From contig JAHBXO010000001.1 of NCBI GenBank assembly GCA_019636445.1, positions 1 to 64,000 of the forward strand: DNA of 64,000 bases, given 5' to 3'. The notes under the pieces were generated by a model. It saw only the letters and a list, made by a program, of their open reading frames with translations. It did not search any database and had not been told where the DNA came from. This DNA comes from Gemmataceae bacterium. GTDB taxonomy: Bacteria > Planctomycetota > Planctomycetia > Gemmatales > Gemmataceae. Below are positions 25,207 through 34,513 of the stretch, piece by piece (position 1 is the first letter of the stretch; every line of letters begins with the position of its first letter). Both the position numbers and the translations under genes were made by a program.

Positions 25207-27507
25207 ATGTCGGAACAACGCTCGCTCTCGCCGCCGGTCGCCTCCGTGGCGCGGGCACTCGAAGAAAGCGAAGCCTTTCTGCGCCTGACCCAACACGCCG
25301 GACACGTCGGCAGCTGGGAGTGGGATCTCGCCACCAACCGGTTCAAGTGGTCCGAAGAAATGGCCCGGCTTCATGGGCTGAGCCTCCTGGCGTTTGATGG
25401 CCGATTCGAATCGATCCAATCGTATTGCCACCCGGACGACCTGCCAAAATTGCTATCCGCGATGCAAGTCGTGCGGCAGGGGGACGATATTCGCACGCTC
25501 GAGTATCGGATTCGGCCGCGCACCGGCGGCGAACTGTGGCTGCTCCTTCAAGGCCACATCCTTCGCAGCGATGATGGCGTTCCCCAGCGCGTCCTCGGCA
25601 TCGCGCTGGACATCACCGAACGCAAGCGGACGGAGCAGGCGCTCGCCGAAAGCGAAGCGCGCCTGGCGATGATCGTGCGCGAGCAGACCGAGTTCATCGT
25701 GCAATGGCTGCCCGACGGCACGCGAACGTTCGTCAACCAGAGTTATTGCCGGTACTTCGGCGTCACCGAAGCCGAGTGCCTGGGCACGAGTTTCTATCCG
25801 TTGGTCGCGCCGGAGCACCGCGAGGCGGTCCGCCGCAAGATCGCCGCGCTGACGCCGGAGCAACCGGAAGCGATCAATGAACACGAATCGGTCACCTCCG
25901 GCGGGGAACGCCGCTGGCAGCAGTGGATCGACCGGGGCCGGTTCGACGCCGACGGCCGGCTGGTCGACCTGATCTCCACCGGTCGCGACATCACCGACCG
26001 CAAGCGGGTGGAAATCGAGTTGCGCGAGATGGCCTCGCTGCACCGGGCGATCCTGGAGTCGTCGCTGGACGGGTTGATCGTGATGGATGCGGCGGGGCGG
26101 GTGGTGGAATTCAACGCGGCGGCGGAGGCGATCTTCGGGCACCGGCGGGAGGACGTGATCGGCCGGGAAATGGCCGATCGGATCATCCCGCCCGAGTACC
26201 GGGCGGCGCACGCCTCCGGAATGCAGCGATACCTCGCGACCCGCACGCCACACATGATCGGCCGACGCATCGAGATGCCGGCGCTGCGAGCCGACGGCAG
26301 CGAAGTGCGCGTGGAACTGGCGATCTGTGAGATCCCCGGTCGGAACCCCTCGCTATTCTCCGGAGTTGTGCGGGACATCAGCGAGCGGTTGAAGCTCGAA
26401 GAGCAGCTGCGGCAATCGCAGAAGATGGAGGCGGTCGGCCAACTCGCCGGCGGCATCGCGCACGACTTCAACAACCTGCTGACGGTCATCTCCGGTTACA
26501 GCGATCTCCTGTTGCAGATGCTGCCGGCCGGCGATCCCCGCGCCGAGATGGCGCAGCAGATCCATCGCGCCGGCGAGCGCTCCGCGGGGCTGACGCGGCA
26601 GTTGCTCGCGTTCAGCCGGCAGCAGGTGCTGGCACCGCGCGTGATCGACCTGAACGACGTCGTCCGCGAAATGGAGAAGATGCTCAAGCGGCTGATCGGC
26701 GAGGACATCGCGCTGACGACGCAATTGAATCCGGCGCTCGAACCGATCCACGCCGACCCCGGCCAGATCGAGCAGGTGCTGCTCAACCTCGCCGTGAACG
26801 CGCGCGACGCCATGCCCCGCGGCGGACGGCTCGTCATCGGTACGGACAACGTGGCGGGGCGGACCGGCCCGCAGGTGCGGCTGACGATCGCGGACACCGG
26901 CGAAGGCATGACGCCGGAGGTGCAGGCGCGCATCTTCGAGCCGTTCTTCACGACCAAATCGGCCGGCCGCGGCACCGGGCTGGGACTCGCCGTGGTCCAC
27001 GGCATCATCAAGCAGAGCGACGGCACCATCTCCGTCCGCAGCGCCCCGGGAGCCGGCACCACGTTCACCATCGAGTTCCCCGCCGTGCCGCTCCGGCCCC
27101 AAATCGACAAGAGCGCCGCCCGACCCGCCCTGCCCCGCGGCAACGAGACCATCCTCCTCGTCGAGGACGACGAATCGGTTCGCGCCTTCAGCTCCCATGT
27201 ACTCAAGCAATGTGGCTATGCCGTTCTGGAAGCCGCCGACGGCGCCGAGGCCCTCCGCGCCGTCGCCGCCGCCGACCGGCCCATCGACCTGCTCGTCACC
27301 GACGTGGTGCTCCCCGGCCTCGGGGGCCGACTCGTCGCCGAACGCTTCGCCCAGCTCCACCCCGGGGCGCGCATCCTGTACCTTTCCGGCTACACCGACG
27401 ACGCCGTCATCCGCCACGGCATCGAGCACGAGCGCGTCCACTTCCTGCAAAAACCGTTCACGCCCACCGCGCTCGCGGCTGCGGTACGCACCGCCCTGAG
27501 CCGGTGA
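25207..27507 (+). CDS. Soluble hybrid histidine kinase, PAS-PAS-PAS-HisKA-HATPase-REC
   Basis: A 766-residue cytosolic sensor kinase without membrane segments. Three PAS domains occupy about 20-140, 145-265 and 270-390; each ends in a PAC-like [20 protein letters not shown] or [10 protein letters not shown]. The HisKA helix has phospho-acceptor His419 in GGIAHDFNN. The ATPase has [10 protein letters not shown] (N box), ADTGEGM and [11 protein letters not shown]. The C-terminal receiver has the acidic pair in VEDDES, phospho-acceptor Asp699 in VTDVVLPG, and Lys749 in LQKPF. No separate response regulator is adjacent. The ligand is unknown. Confidence 0.92.
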   Translation: MSEQRSLSPPVASVARALEESEAFLRLTQHAGHVGSWEWDLATNRFKWSEEMARLHGLSLLAFDGRFESIQSYCHPDDLPKLLSAMQVVRQGDDIRTLEYRIRPRTGGELWLLLQGHILRSDDGVPQRVLGIALDITERKRTEQALAESEARLAMIVREQTEFIVQWLPDGTRTFVNQSYCRYFGVTEAECLGTSFYPLVAPEHREAVRRKIAALTPEQPEAINEHESVTSGGERRWQQWIDRGRFDADGRLVDLISTGRDITDRKRVEIELREMASLHRAILESSLDGLIVMDAAGRVVEFNAAAEAIFGHRREDVIGREMADRIIPPEYRAAHASGMQRYLATRTPHMIGRRIEMPALRADGSEVRVELAICEIPGRNPSLFSGVVRDISERLKLEEQLRQSQKMEAVGQLAGGIAHDFNNLLTVISGYSDLLLQMLPAGDPRAEMAQQIHRAGERSAGLTRQLLAFSRQQVLAPRVIDLNDVVREMEKMLKRLIGEDIALTTQLNPALEPIHADPGQIEQVLLNLAVNARDAMPRGGRLVIGTDNVAGRTGPQVRLTIADTGEGMTPEVQARIFEPFFTTKSAGRGTGLGLAVVHGIIKQSDGTISVRSAPGAGTTFTIEFPAVPLRPQIDKSAARPALPRGNETILLVEDDESVRAFSSHVLKQCGYAVLEAADGAEALRAVAAADRPIDLLVTDVVLPGLGGRLVAERFAQLHPGARILYLSGYTDDAVIRHGIEHERVHFLQKPFTPTALAAAVRTALSR

Positions 27508-27571
27508 ATGATACGATTCCCGGGATCGATTTACTGGTTTGTTGTCCAGTCGATCGTTCGTGAAATCCAGA

Positions 27572-27736
27572 CTCGGAACTCATAAGTCGAACGGAAACTG
27601 ATTGTTTACCCCTGGTAGGACGGGCTTCCAGTCCGTCCGGTTTGGTAGAGACGGACTAGAAGTCCGTCCTACCAAGGGTAAATCCTTTCCTACCGGTCGC
27701 CTAACTCGATTTCCAATTCGAGTCGTGAGTTCCGAG
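27572..27736. repeat. Nested inverted repeats
   Basis: An outer pair (ctcggaactca at 27572-27582 and tgagttccgag at 27726-27736) encloses an inner 33-bp pair (27605-27637 and 27650-27682) with about three mismatches. The inner arms include ggtaggacgggcttccagtc. The element lies between convergent genes and can form a long hairpin. No gene is visible in 27508-27831. Confidence 0.75.
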
Positions 27737-27831
27737 GGATGAGTTCTGAGCCGAGAGAATCGACTCAAGCGGCAGATATTACGTGGGAACCATTTCGGTC
27801 GATTCCTCTTCCGAGCGGTTATCGGTCGGCG

Positions 27832-28227
27832 TCAGCCGCCTTTCTGCATGCTCTTGCCAAGCCCCTGCATTTCCGTGCCGAGTTCCATGAGTTCGGCCGG
27901 AGTCAGCTTGCCGCCGGTCGCGGCCTTGCCGATCGCGTCCATCATCCGCTTCTGGGCGGCGTCCATTTGCGGCTTGAACTTCTCCTCGATCGCCTTGTCC
28001 TGGCTCTTGGTGACCTTGATCTCCTTGCCTTGCTTGGCGAGGTCGGAGAGCTTGGCGAAGCTGGCCTTCAGGGCCGCCTTGTCCCCCTTCTCGAAGCCGT
28101 CGGCGATCTTGTTCATCTCGTCGACCATCTGCTGGGCGAGGGCCTCCGCCTTGGCCTGATTGCCGCCGCAACCGACCGCGCCGAACACCAGCATCGCCGC
28201 CGTACCCAGAACCAGAAACGTGCGCAT
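27832..28227 (-). CDS. Small helical lipoprotein
   Basis: A 131-residue lipoprotein with lipobox FGAVGC (Cys at about residue 20). The mature part is alanine-, lysine- and glutamate-rich and almost entirely helical, with no enzyme motif. The start is ATG 28227, because the longer upstream frame would bury the signal peptide. It could be an envelope spacer or adhesin-associated helix. Its function is unknown. Confidence 0.7.
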   Translation of the reverse strand: MRTFLVLGTAAMLVFGAVGCGGNQAKAEALAQQMVDEMNKIADGFEKGDKAALKASFAKLSDLAKQGKEIKVTKSQDKAIEEKFKPQMDAAQKRMMDAIGKAATGGKLTPAELMELGTEMQGLGKSMQKGG

Positions 28228-28412
28228 GGATCCATCCCGAATGGTTCGGTCCGTCGCGGAGCGGGCCGGGGTGGACCGTCGATCGCGGAACCGTGCCGGG
28301 ATGCTATAGGATTCCCGCCAAGCGAGCAATGGGGAACCGATTCCCGGCGCGGCGCGATCCGACGGCCGCTAAGATGCGTACGGAGTCTCGGGGCTTCGGG
28401 AGAGATTTCGCT

Positions 28413-29069
28413 ATGAGCGGGAAACGGGCGGGGAACTGGTTCGCGGGGTTCGTCGTCGGCCTGGCCCTGACGGGATGCAACGGAGGCTCCCCGTCGTCGA
28501 TACCGGTCCCGGAAGTCGAGATTCCGCCGGAGGCCCGCATTCCCCCCCGGTTCACGGGGCCGTCGCGAACGCGCCTCGCGGCCGGAGAGACGATCCCGGA
28601 ACTCCGCTGCGTCGGTTGGCTCAACGGCGAACCGCGGCCATTTGCACCGAACGGACCCAAGCTCCATGTCGTCGACGTCTGGTCGCACTGGTGCCCGGAG
28701 TGCCACAAGTTCGCCCCCGCGCTTGCCGAACTCAAACGCAAATACGCCGACCGCGGGGTGCAATTCCTCAGCGTCACCGACATGCCGAAGGCCATTGCGG
28801 AACGATACAACCAGGTCGGCGGCATCGACTGGCCCTCGGGTTACGGCTTGGCGGTCGAACTGATCGACGAACTGGGAGCCGTCAACAAAGGCATGGCGGA
28901 GATGACGCGGGGGTACAACATCGGGCCGACGATCTACGTTGTCGGTCCCGATCGCAAAGTGGTGGGTTCGGATGAAAGCGGCCGCTGGCGGCACATGCCG
29001 CGCGCGGAGATCATCGCCAAACTCGAGAAGGTTCTCGATGCCGCCCTGGACGCATCGACGGGGAAATGA
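28413..29069 (+). CDS. Thioredoxin-like lipoprotein
   Basis: A 218-residue lipoprotein (lipobox LALTGC, Cys22) carrying a TlpA/AhpC-TSA-type thioredoxin fold. The active site reads WCPEC (Cys94, Cys97), preceded by VVDVWSH and followed by FAPALAELKRKYADRGVQF in the usual position. TIYVVGPD near residue 175 supplies the cis-Pro-like loop region. It is probably anchored outside the cytoplasm for thiol-disulfide exchange or cytochrome maturation. It converges with the kinase gene after 6 bases. Confidence 0.8.
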   Translation: MSGKRAGNWFAGFVVGLALTGCNGGSPSSIPVPEVEIPPEARIPPRFTGPSRTRLAAGETIPELRCVGWLNGEPRPFAPNGPKLHVVDVWSHWCPECHKFAPALAELKRKYADRGVQFLSVTDMPKAIAERYNQVGGIDWPSGYGLAVELIDELGAVNKGMAEMTRGYNIGPTIYVVGPDRKVVGSDESGRWRHMPRAEIIAKLEKVLDAALDASTGK

Positions 29070-29075
29070 TCGCGT

Positions 29076-30494
29076 TCAGCGTTGCAGGCCGACCGCGAGC
29101 AGCCGGAGGATCGGCGCGGCGCTGATCTGTCGGCCGGGCAGCGCCGGCGCGGGGGCCGTTTTCGGTTCGGGTGGCAACTCGCACGCCTGCACGCAGATCG
29201 TCTGCATCGGCTTCTTCGGGTCCGGCGTCCAGACGATCTTGCCCGGCCGGAACGATTCGAGGAACGTGCGGAGTTGGTCGTACTTCGCCCGCATTTCGGC
29301 GGCGTAATACCGTTCGCGTTCGGCGTTCTTCCGCTCCGCTTCGAGCGCGGCGCGGGCTTCCTCGGCGGCGCGTTCCGCGGCCTCGGCGCGCTCGGCCGCC
29401 GCCCGCAGGCTCGCCGCGGCGTACGCCGCGCCACCCAGCAGCACCAAAACCATCACCGCCGCCGTCGCCGCCGCGCCCGAGAGGCGCGGCCGTCGGCCGA
29501 ACCACGACAGCAATCGCCGCGACACCGACGCCGGACGCGCTTCCACCGATTCCCCGACCGCGTGCCGGTGGAGGTCGTCCACCAGCGCCGCGGCGGTCGC
29601 GTATCGTTTCGCCGGGTTCTTATGGAGGCACTTCAGAACGATCGCTTCCAGATCGTTCGGAAGTTCCGGCGAAAAACGGCTCGGAGGAATCGGGGCGTCG
29701 TTGAGCACCTTCAGCACGATGTCGAGGGTGGTCCGGCCATCGAAGGGCGCCCGGCCGGTCAGCAGTTCGTAGAGGATCGCGCCGAGGGAATAGACATCCG
29801 ACGCCGGGCCGACTTCCTTGTCGCCGGTGGCCTGTTCCGGCGAGATGTAGCTGGGCGTGCCGAGGACCGCGCCGGTTTCCGTAACCGGACGCGCCAAGGC
29901 CGAGGATTCGAGCGACTTCGACAGGCCGAAGTCGGTGAGCTTGGGCGTCTCGCCGGCGAAGAGGATGTTCGCGGGCTTGAGGTCGCGGTGGATGATGCCG
30001 CGATCGTGGGCGAACTGGACGGCGGCGGCGAGTTCGGACACGAGCCGCACGGCGGCGGCGGGCGTCCACGGCGTGCCGACGAGCCGATCCGCCAGCGTAC
30101 CGCCATCCACGTGTTCGAGGACGATGTACGGCAGCCCGGCGTGCTCGCCGGCGCGGATCAATTTCACCACGTTCGGATGTTGCAGGGCCGCGGCCGACAC
30201 TTCCCGGCGGAACCGCTCCCGTTCCAGGGCACTGGCGTGGGCGCCGGCGAGGAGGACCTTCACGGCGACGATCTGCTGGTTCGCCAGATCCCGGGCCTTG
30301 TACACAACCCCCATCCCGCCGCGACCGAGTTCTTGCAGGATCTCAAAACCGGGCAGGCTGGGTGGTGCGACGGAAGTCGTGGTTTCGATGTGCGGGAGGG
30401 TCGGCGAATCGCGCCAGCCAGCGCCGGCGTTCGCCGCAACATCCTTGGGGGATGCCGTTTGCGGTGAGCAGGCAGCAGCAAGACCACGATCCAT
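29076..30494 (-). CDS. Membrane Ser/Thr protein kinase
   Basis: A 472-residue Hanks-type kinase. The kinase domain runs from about 50 to 310, with the glycine loop LGRGGMGVVY, Lys79 in VAVKV, HRDLKPAN at 169-176, DFG at 188-190 and GTPSYISPEQ. A transmembrane helix lies at about 341-361, followed by an Ala/Glu-rich coiled coil (362-405) and a Pro-rich tail. ATG 30494 is chosen because GAGG lies 5 bases before it. No substrate gene is adjacent. Planctomycetes encode many such kinases. Confidence 0.92.
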   Translation of the reverse strand: MDRGLAAACSPQTASPKDVAANAGAGWRDSPTLPHIETTTSVAPPSLPGFEILQELGRGGMGVVYKARDLANQQIVAVKVLLAGAHASALERERFRREVSAAALQHPNVVKLIRAGEHAGLPYIVLEHVDGGTLADRLVGTPWTPAAAVRLVSELAAAVQFAHDRGIIHRDLKPANILFAGETPKLTDFGLSKSLESSALARPVTETGAVLGTPSYISPEQATGDKEVGPASDVYSLGAILYELLTGRAPFDGRTTLDIVLKVLNDAPIPPSRFSPELPNDLEAIVLKCLHKNPAKRYATAAALVDDLHRHAVGESVEARPASVSRRLLSWFGRRPRLSGAAATAAVMVLVLLGGAAYAAASLRAAAERAEAAERAAEEARAALEAERKNAERERYYAAEMRAKYDQLRTFLESFRPGKIVWTPDPKKPMQTICVQACELPPEPKTAPAPALPGRQISAAPILRLLAVGLQR

Positions 30495-30904
30495 CACAAC
30501 CTCATTCACAACCGGCGAACACGAGAGAAGACGACAGCGGGCGGGGATTCTCTCACGCCGGGTTACACTTTCGATACGTTGGTAGGCCCCAAATCTTAAT
30601 CCGCGAAGCCGTTGCTCACCGAACTTTTTCGGTGGTCCCCGGAGAGTACCCGCCGACGGGCGGATTCATACGGAAAATTTCCATGAGAGACTTCGGCCCT
30701 GTCTTGGGGTTCGCCCCAACGGGACGCGGATTTCGCCGATTGTCGTTCTCTAGAGTCAGAAACGGGCGTACGGCGGCGTTCTCACCGCGCGGGGGAGGAA
30801 GTCTCATCGTCCTATCACGTCGGAATCGGATCAACTTGCGCGGCTTGACGCGGGAAATGGCCGATCGGACCGCCGGCGCGATCCGATTCCCGCAAGATCA
30901 CCGC
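30495..30904. other. 410-bp intergenic region
   Basis: No convincing gene. It contains a hairpin ccgccgacgggcgg and the sequence ggttcgccccaacggg, which resembles part of the RAYT-associated repeat at about 49,550. The kinase promoter should be at the left end. Confidence 0.5.
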
Positions 30905-31819
30905 TCAGTTCTTCGCGGCCGCTTTGTCGTCCGGCTTCAAACTCAGCACGAAGTCGATCAGGTCCTGGACTTCGTCCGGGGTCAGTTTGGTGTGCGGCGG
31001 CATCGGCGTGCCGGGGATGCCGTGCAGGATGCGCGGGTAGAGGCGTTCCTTCTCGCGACCGCCCTTGAAGCGGCCCGTCGTCAGGTCCCTTGGCTTGTTC
31101 GGCAGACCGTCGCCACCCTGGTGCGGCGGATCGTTCTTCTTGTCGTTGACGGCCGGCCCGTCGCCGCGGCCCGTCGCCCCGTGGCACGAGGCGCACGCCG
31201 TCTTCGCCGTGTTCAGGAACAACTGCTGACCTCGCGCCACCGATTCCGGCGTCGCCGGCTTGAACGCCGGCAACGGCACCGGATCGCCAACCACGGCTTC
31301 GCGCTCCACGCGCGCCGCGATCGCCTTCCAGTCCGGGTCTTCCTCGTTTGTCTCGGCTTCGAGGCGATAGCGCTCCGCCAGCCCGGCGCGGGTCAGCGCC
31401 CGCAGGTGCGCCACGACGGCGCGCAGCTCCTCGTCGGTCATCCGGTCCTGGAAGCCCCACATGGCCGTGCCCTCGATGCCGTGGCGCAGGATGTAGAGCA
31501 GGTCGTCGTCGGTGGGGATGCCGCCGTTGTCGCCCTTGCGGGTGCTGGTGAACTTGTACTTGTCGCGGCCGAAGTAGCGGGCGAGGGGCGTCAGGCCGGC
31601 GAGGCCCTTGCCGTCGCCCTTCTCGCCGTGGCAGTAGGCGCAGTGTTTGATGAAGAGCGCGGCACCGTTGGGCGCGGCCGCCACCGGTTCCGGGGCCGGG
31701 CGCTGGAAGAATCCGTGCACCGCCGTGCCGCCGGCGAACCAGCCGCCGAGGAGGAGCAGCGGCGCGAGGCCGATGAATCCCTGGCCCAGCTTCGAGACTC
31801 GGGAAGTCGACTCCGCCAT
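30905..31819 (-). CDS. Di-haem cytochrome c protein
   Basis: A 304-residue protein with an N-terminal membrane helix (about 14-32) and two cytochrome c domains. The haem motifs are CAYCH (Cys60, Cys63, His64) and CASCH (Cys208, Cys211, His212). Possible Met ligands are in GTAMWGF near 118 and GTPMPPH near 272. It is anchored facing the periplasm. It lies downstream of the sulfatase gene on the same strand. The electron partner is unknown. Confidence 0.88.
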   Translation of the reverse strand: MAESTSRVSKLGQGFIGLAPLLLLGGWFAGGTAVHGFFQRPAPEPVAAAPNGAALFIKHCAYCHGEKGDGKGLAGLTPLARYFGRDKYKFTSTRKGDNGGIPTDDDLLYILRHGIEGTAMWGFQDRMTDEELRAVVAHLRALTRAGLAERYRLEAETNEEDPDWKAIAARVEREAVVGDPVPLPAFKPATPESVARGQQLFLNTAKTACASCHGATGRGDGPAVNDKKNDPPHQGGDGLPNKPRDLTTGRFKGGREKERLYPRILHGIPGTPMPPHTKLTPDEVQDLIDFVLSLKPDDKAAAKN

Positions 31820-31940
31820 CGCTCACAGCTCCGAAATCGCACAATGAAGTCCTGAATGAAATACCGACGAATCGCGGCGAATTCAACCGAAGGCGGGTCG
31901 CGGAGGAACCGAAGAACGACTCGGCAGGTCGTTCCACCGC

Positions 31941-31979
31941 GTTTTTCCCCCTCCCCCTTCGAGGGGGGAGGGGAAAAAC
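31941..31979. terminator. Hairpin of the C-rich/G-rich repeat family
   Basis: gtttttccccctccccc (31941-31957) pairs with ggggggaggggaaaaac (31963-31979) apart from a one-base offset. It lies between the sulfatase stop and the cytochrome gene and can act as a terminator. A related palindrome is embedded in a coding region at 36661-36681. Confidence 0.65.
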
Positions 31980-31996
31980 CGCAAACACTGCTCGCC

Positions 31997-33361
31997 TTAC
32001 TTCTCACCCCAGACTTTTGGGGATTCGAATCCCTTGGGCTTCGGTTGGCTCTTGGGGGCCACCGCCTCCTTCGCGTAGGCCGCGAGTCGCTTCTGCAATT
32101 CCGCCACGCGGGCCGTTTCCTTGCCTGCAAGGTTCGTCTTCTCGTACGGGTCGTCCTTCAGGTTGAACAGTTCGATCGTCTTCGGCCCGGCCTTCGGGGC
32201 CTCGCCGTCGGGGTCGTCGGTGCCGTTCTTCACCACGAGCTTCCAGTCGCCGGCCCGGATCGCGCCGCCCGCCGGCGTGGCGTTCAACAGGATCGCATCG
32301 TGCGGCGACGGCTTCCCCTCCGCGAGCGTCGGCCACGCATCGCGGCCGTCCACCGGCAATGGCTGCTCCGCCTTCGCCCCGCCGAGCTTCACAAGCGTCG
32401 GATACCAGTCCACCGCGTGCAGCGGTTCGAGGCAAGTTTTCCCCGCGGGGATCTTTCCATCCCACGTCGCGAAGGCCGCGACGCGCACGCCGCCCTCGTA
32501 GAGCGTACCTTTTCCGGCGCGGTACGGCCCGTTGTCGGTGATCGTGCCCGGCGACGGTCCGCCGTTATCGCTGCTGAAAACGAAGAGCGTGTCCTTGCGC
32601 ACCCCGGCCTTCTCGACCGCGTCGACGATCTGCCCCACGGCTTCGTCCATCGCCGCCAGCATCCCCGCGTACTTCTGCCGGTTCCCCTTCAGCTTGCCGA
32701 AGGGCTGCAGATACTTGTCCGGCACCTGCATCGGCGAGTGCACGGCGTTGAATGGCACGTAGAGGAAGAATGGTTTCTTCCCGGCGTGCTCTGTGACGAA
32801 TCCCGCGGCGGCCTTCGCGATCAGGTGCGTGCTGTAGCCGTCGTCGCGGTTGACCGCGTCGTTCTGGTGCCAGTCGAAGCCGCCGTCGCGGATGTGGGTG
32901 AAGTAGTCGAGTGCGCCGTTGTAGTGGCCGTACTGGAAGTCGAAGCCGCGCTTCGTGGGGAGGTAGTCGCGCTGGAAGTGGCCGAGGTGCCATTTGCCCA
33001 CGATGCCGGTGGCGTAGCCGGCGCCCTGCAGGGCTTGCGCGAGGGTGCGTTCCGCCAGCGGCAGGCCGTATTGCGCCCACGGCCGCACGACGCCGACCTG
33101 CAAGCCGTGCCGCATCGGATACCGGCCCGTGAGCAGCGCCGCGCGCGTCGGGCTGCACACCGGCTGCACGTAGTGCGCGTCCAGGATCGTGCCGGCTTTC
33201 GCGAGCTTGTCGAGGTGCGGCGTTGGGATCACCTTCCCGCCCATGAACCCGCAATCGGCGCGGCCCAGATCGTCCGCGAGAAGGAACACGATGTTCGGCC
33301 GGTCCGCCCCATGCACCGCCAAGCTCGAAGCAAGAAAGACCAGCGCGATGCGAAGGATCAT
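31997..33361 (-). CDS. Sulfatase (arylsulfatase family)
   Basis: A 454-residue exported sulfatase with a signal peptide (residues 1-18). The formylglycine motif is CSPTR (Cys69 to Arg73) followed by AALLTGR, and GKWHLGH is at about 122-128. The N-terminal metal motif NIVFLLADDLG and the second metal site SSDNGG are present. Cys69 would need conversion by a formylglycine-generating enzyme. A GGGAG Shine-Dalgarno sequence precedes ATG 33361. The substrate is unknown; sulfated polysaccharide is usual for planctomycetes. A HEAT-repeat gene lies 30 bases upstream. Confidence 0.9.
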   Translation of the reverse strand: MILRIALVFLASSLAVHGADRPNIVFLLADDLGRADCGFMGGKVIPTPHLDKLAKAGTILDAHYVQPVCSPTRAALLTGRYPMRHGLQVGVVRPWAQYGLPLAERTLAQALQGAGYATGIVGKWHLGHFQRDYLPTKRGFDFQYGHYNGALDYFTHIRDGGFDWHQNDAVNRDDGYSTHLIAKAAAGFVTEHAGKKPFFLYVPFNAVHSPMQVPDKYLQPFGKLKGNRQKYAGMLAAMDEAVGQIVDAVEKAGVRKDTLFVFSSDNGGPSPGTITDNGPYRAGKGTLYEGGVRVAAFATWDGKIPAGKTCLEPLHAVDWYPTLVKLGGAKAEQPLPVDGRDAWPTLAEGKPSPHDAILLNATPAGGAIRAGDWKLVVKNGTDDPDGEAPKAGPKTIELFNLKDDPYEKTNLAGKETARVAELQKRLAAYAKEAVAPKSQPKPKGFESPKVWGEK

Positions 33362-33391
33362 GACAAGCTCCCGGGAAAGCGGCCGGATCTG

Positions 33392-34378
33392 CTACCTTTC
33401 ATATCCGGCCGGCTCGATCAGGCCGGCGGCTTTGCGGCGGTGGAAGCTCGCCACCTGTCGCACCGTCGCGTCGGGGTCGTTCTTCGCCAGGTCGTCCGTC
33501 CAGTCGGCGAACTTCAGCTTCCGCTCGCACGCCACGCGCACGGCCCCGGCGCGCACGGCCGGTTCGGCGTCCCGCGCCAGCCGCTCCAGCCACGGGCCGA
33601 TGTCCCGTTCCGATTCGCGCGACAGATCGACCAGCAGTTTCAACCGTTCGACCGCGTTCGGATGCGTCAGCCGCCGGCCCAGATCGATTTCTTCGGCGCT
33701 GCGCCCGTGGCTCTCGAGCACCGCCTCGCAGATGGCGCGCACCTTCGCGTCCGGGTCGTTCATCCAGCGGAACAGTTCCTCATCGCCGACCGGAGCCGCG
33801 TCGCCGGCGGCACCGATCGCCGCGAGCGCCGCGGCACGCACCTCCGCCTCGGCGTCGTCCAACAGCGGCCGCAGACGATCCGCGAGTTTCACGCGCACCG
33901 CCAGCTTGGCCGCGATCACCTTCGACTTCGTCGAGGCCTTCAATCCGAGATCCACCGCCGCCCGGCACGGCTCCACCAGCGAATCGTCCGCCTGTTCCAG
34001 GATCGCCGGCAGCACGAAGACCACCGCGTCCCGGCCCGGTTCGCCGTAGCCCGGCATCTCCGCCACGAGCGCCCGCGCGAGGGCCGGGTCCATCGGCCGA
34101 CCATGATAAACCTCGCGAATCGCCATCGCGAGCGCCGCACAGGTCGCCGCGTCGCCGCTGCGCAGGGCCTCGCCAATGTACGGCTGTCCCGCTTCGCCGA
34201 ACTGGACCAGCGCCCGCGCGCGGTCCTCACGGTGGACGTCCGACGTGGCGGTCCGGAGTTCATACGCCACCAGCCGCGCATGCAGGACCGACCAGTTCCA
34301 GGCCGCCCCGCCGACCATCAGGAACAGGAATGCGATCGCGATGCGGCCGTACCACCGCCGCCGAGACTGGGTCGCCAT
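33392..34378 (-). CDS. Membrane-anchored HEAT-repeat protein
   Basis: A 328-residue protein with one N-terminal membrane helix (about 11-32) followed by HEAT-type helical repeats, seen as DAEAEVRAAALAAIG, DPDAKVRAICEAVL, DAEPAVRAGAVRVAC and DPDATVRQVASFHR. It is predicted to be a periplasmic scaffold. It is probably cotranscribed with the sulfatase downstream. The Shine-Dalgarno sequence GGGAGG is the 3' arm of a 7-bp hairpin, so translation may be regulated by structure. Confidence 0.8.
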   Translation of the reverse strand: MATQSRRRWYGRIAIAFLFLMVGGAAWNWSVLHARLVAYELRTATSDVHREDRARALVQFGEAGQPYIGEALRSGDAATCAALAMAIREVYHGRPMDPALARALVAEMPGYGEPGRDAVVFVLPAILEQADDSLVEPCRAAVDLGLKASTKSKVIAAKLAVRVKLADRLRPLLDDAEAEVRAAALAAIGAAGDAAPVGDEELFRWMNDPDAKVRAICEAVLESHGRSAEEIDLGRRLTHPNAVERLKLLVDLSRESERDIGPWLERLARDAEPAVRAGAVRVACERKLKFADWTDDLAKNDPDATVRQVASFHRRKAAGLIEPAGYER

Positions 34379-34385
34379 GCGGAAT

Positions 34386-34403
34386 CCTCCCGAGGACGGG
34401 AGG
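34386..34403 (-). promoter_or_regulatory. Hairpin sequestering the ribosome-binding site
   Basis: On the minus strand CCTCCCG TCCT CGGGAGG forms a perfect 7-bp stem whose 3' arm contains the Shine-Dalgarno sequence of the HEAT-repeat gene, 7 bases before the ATG. Confidence 0.5.
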
Positions 34404-34449
34404 TTACCCCGAGCCGATGATCGCGGACAAGTTCAAGTCTTCTATTTTG

Positions 34450-34491
34450 CATTTTGCATTGGTCCGGTCATGTTCGGACCAATGCAAAATG
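34450..34491. repeat. Inverted repeat, ttttgcattggt family, second copy
   Basis: cattttgcattggtccg (34450-34466) pairs perfectly with 34475-34491. It shares its core with the hairpin at 15664-15745. It lies between two genes on the minus strand. Confidence 0.8.
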
Positions 34492-34513
34492 TGAAATGAA
34501 AAATGCAAAAGGA

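Noticed and set aside
30616..30834. A 72-codon minus-strand frame in the gap between the kinase and cytochrome genes.
   Set aside because: It has no ribosome site, no recognised motif and overlaps a repeat-like segment.
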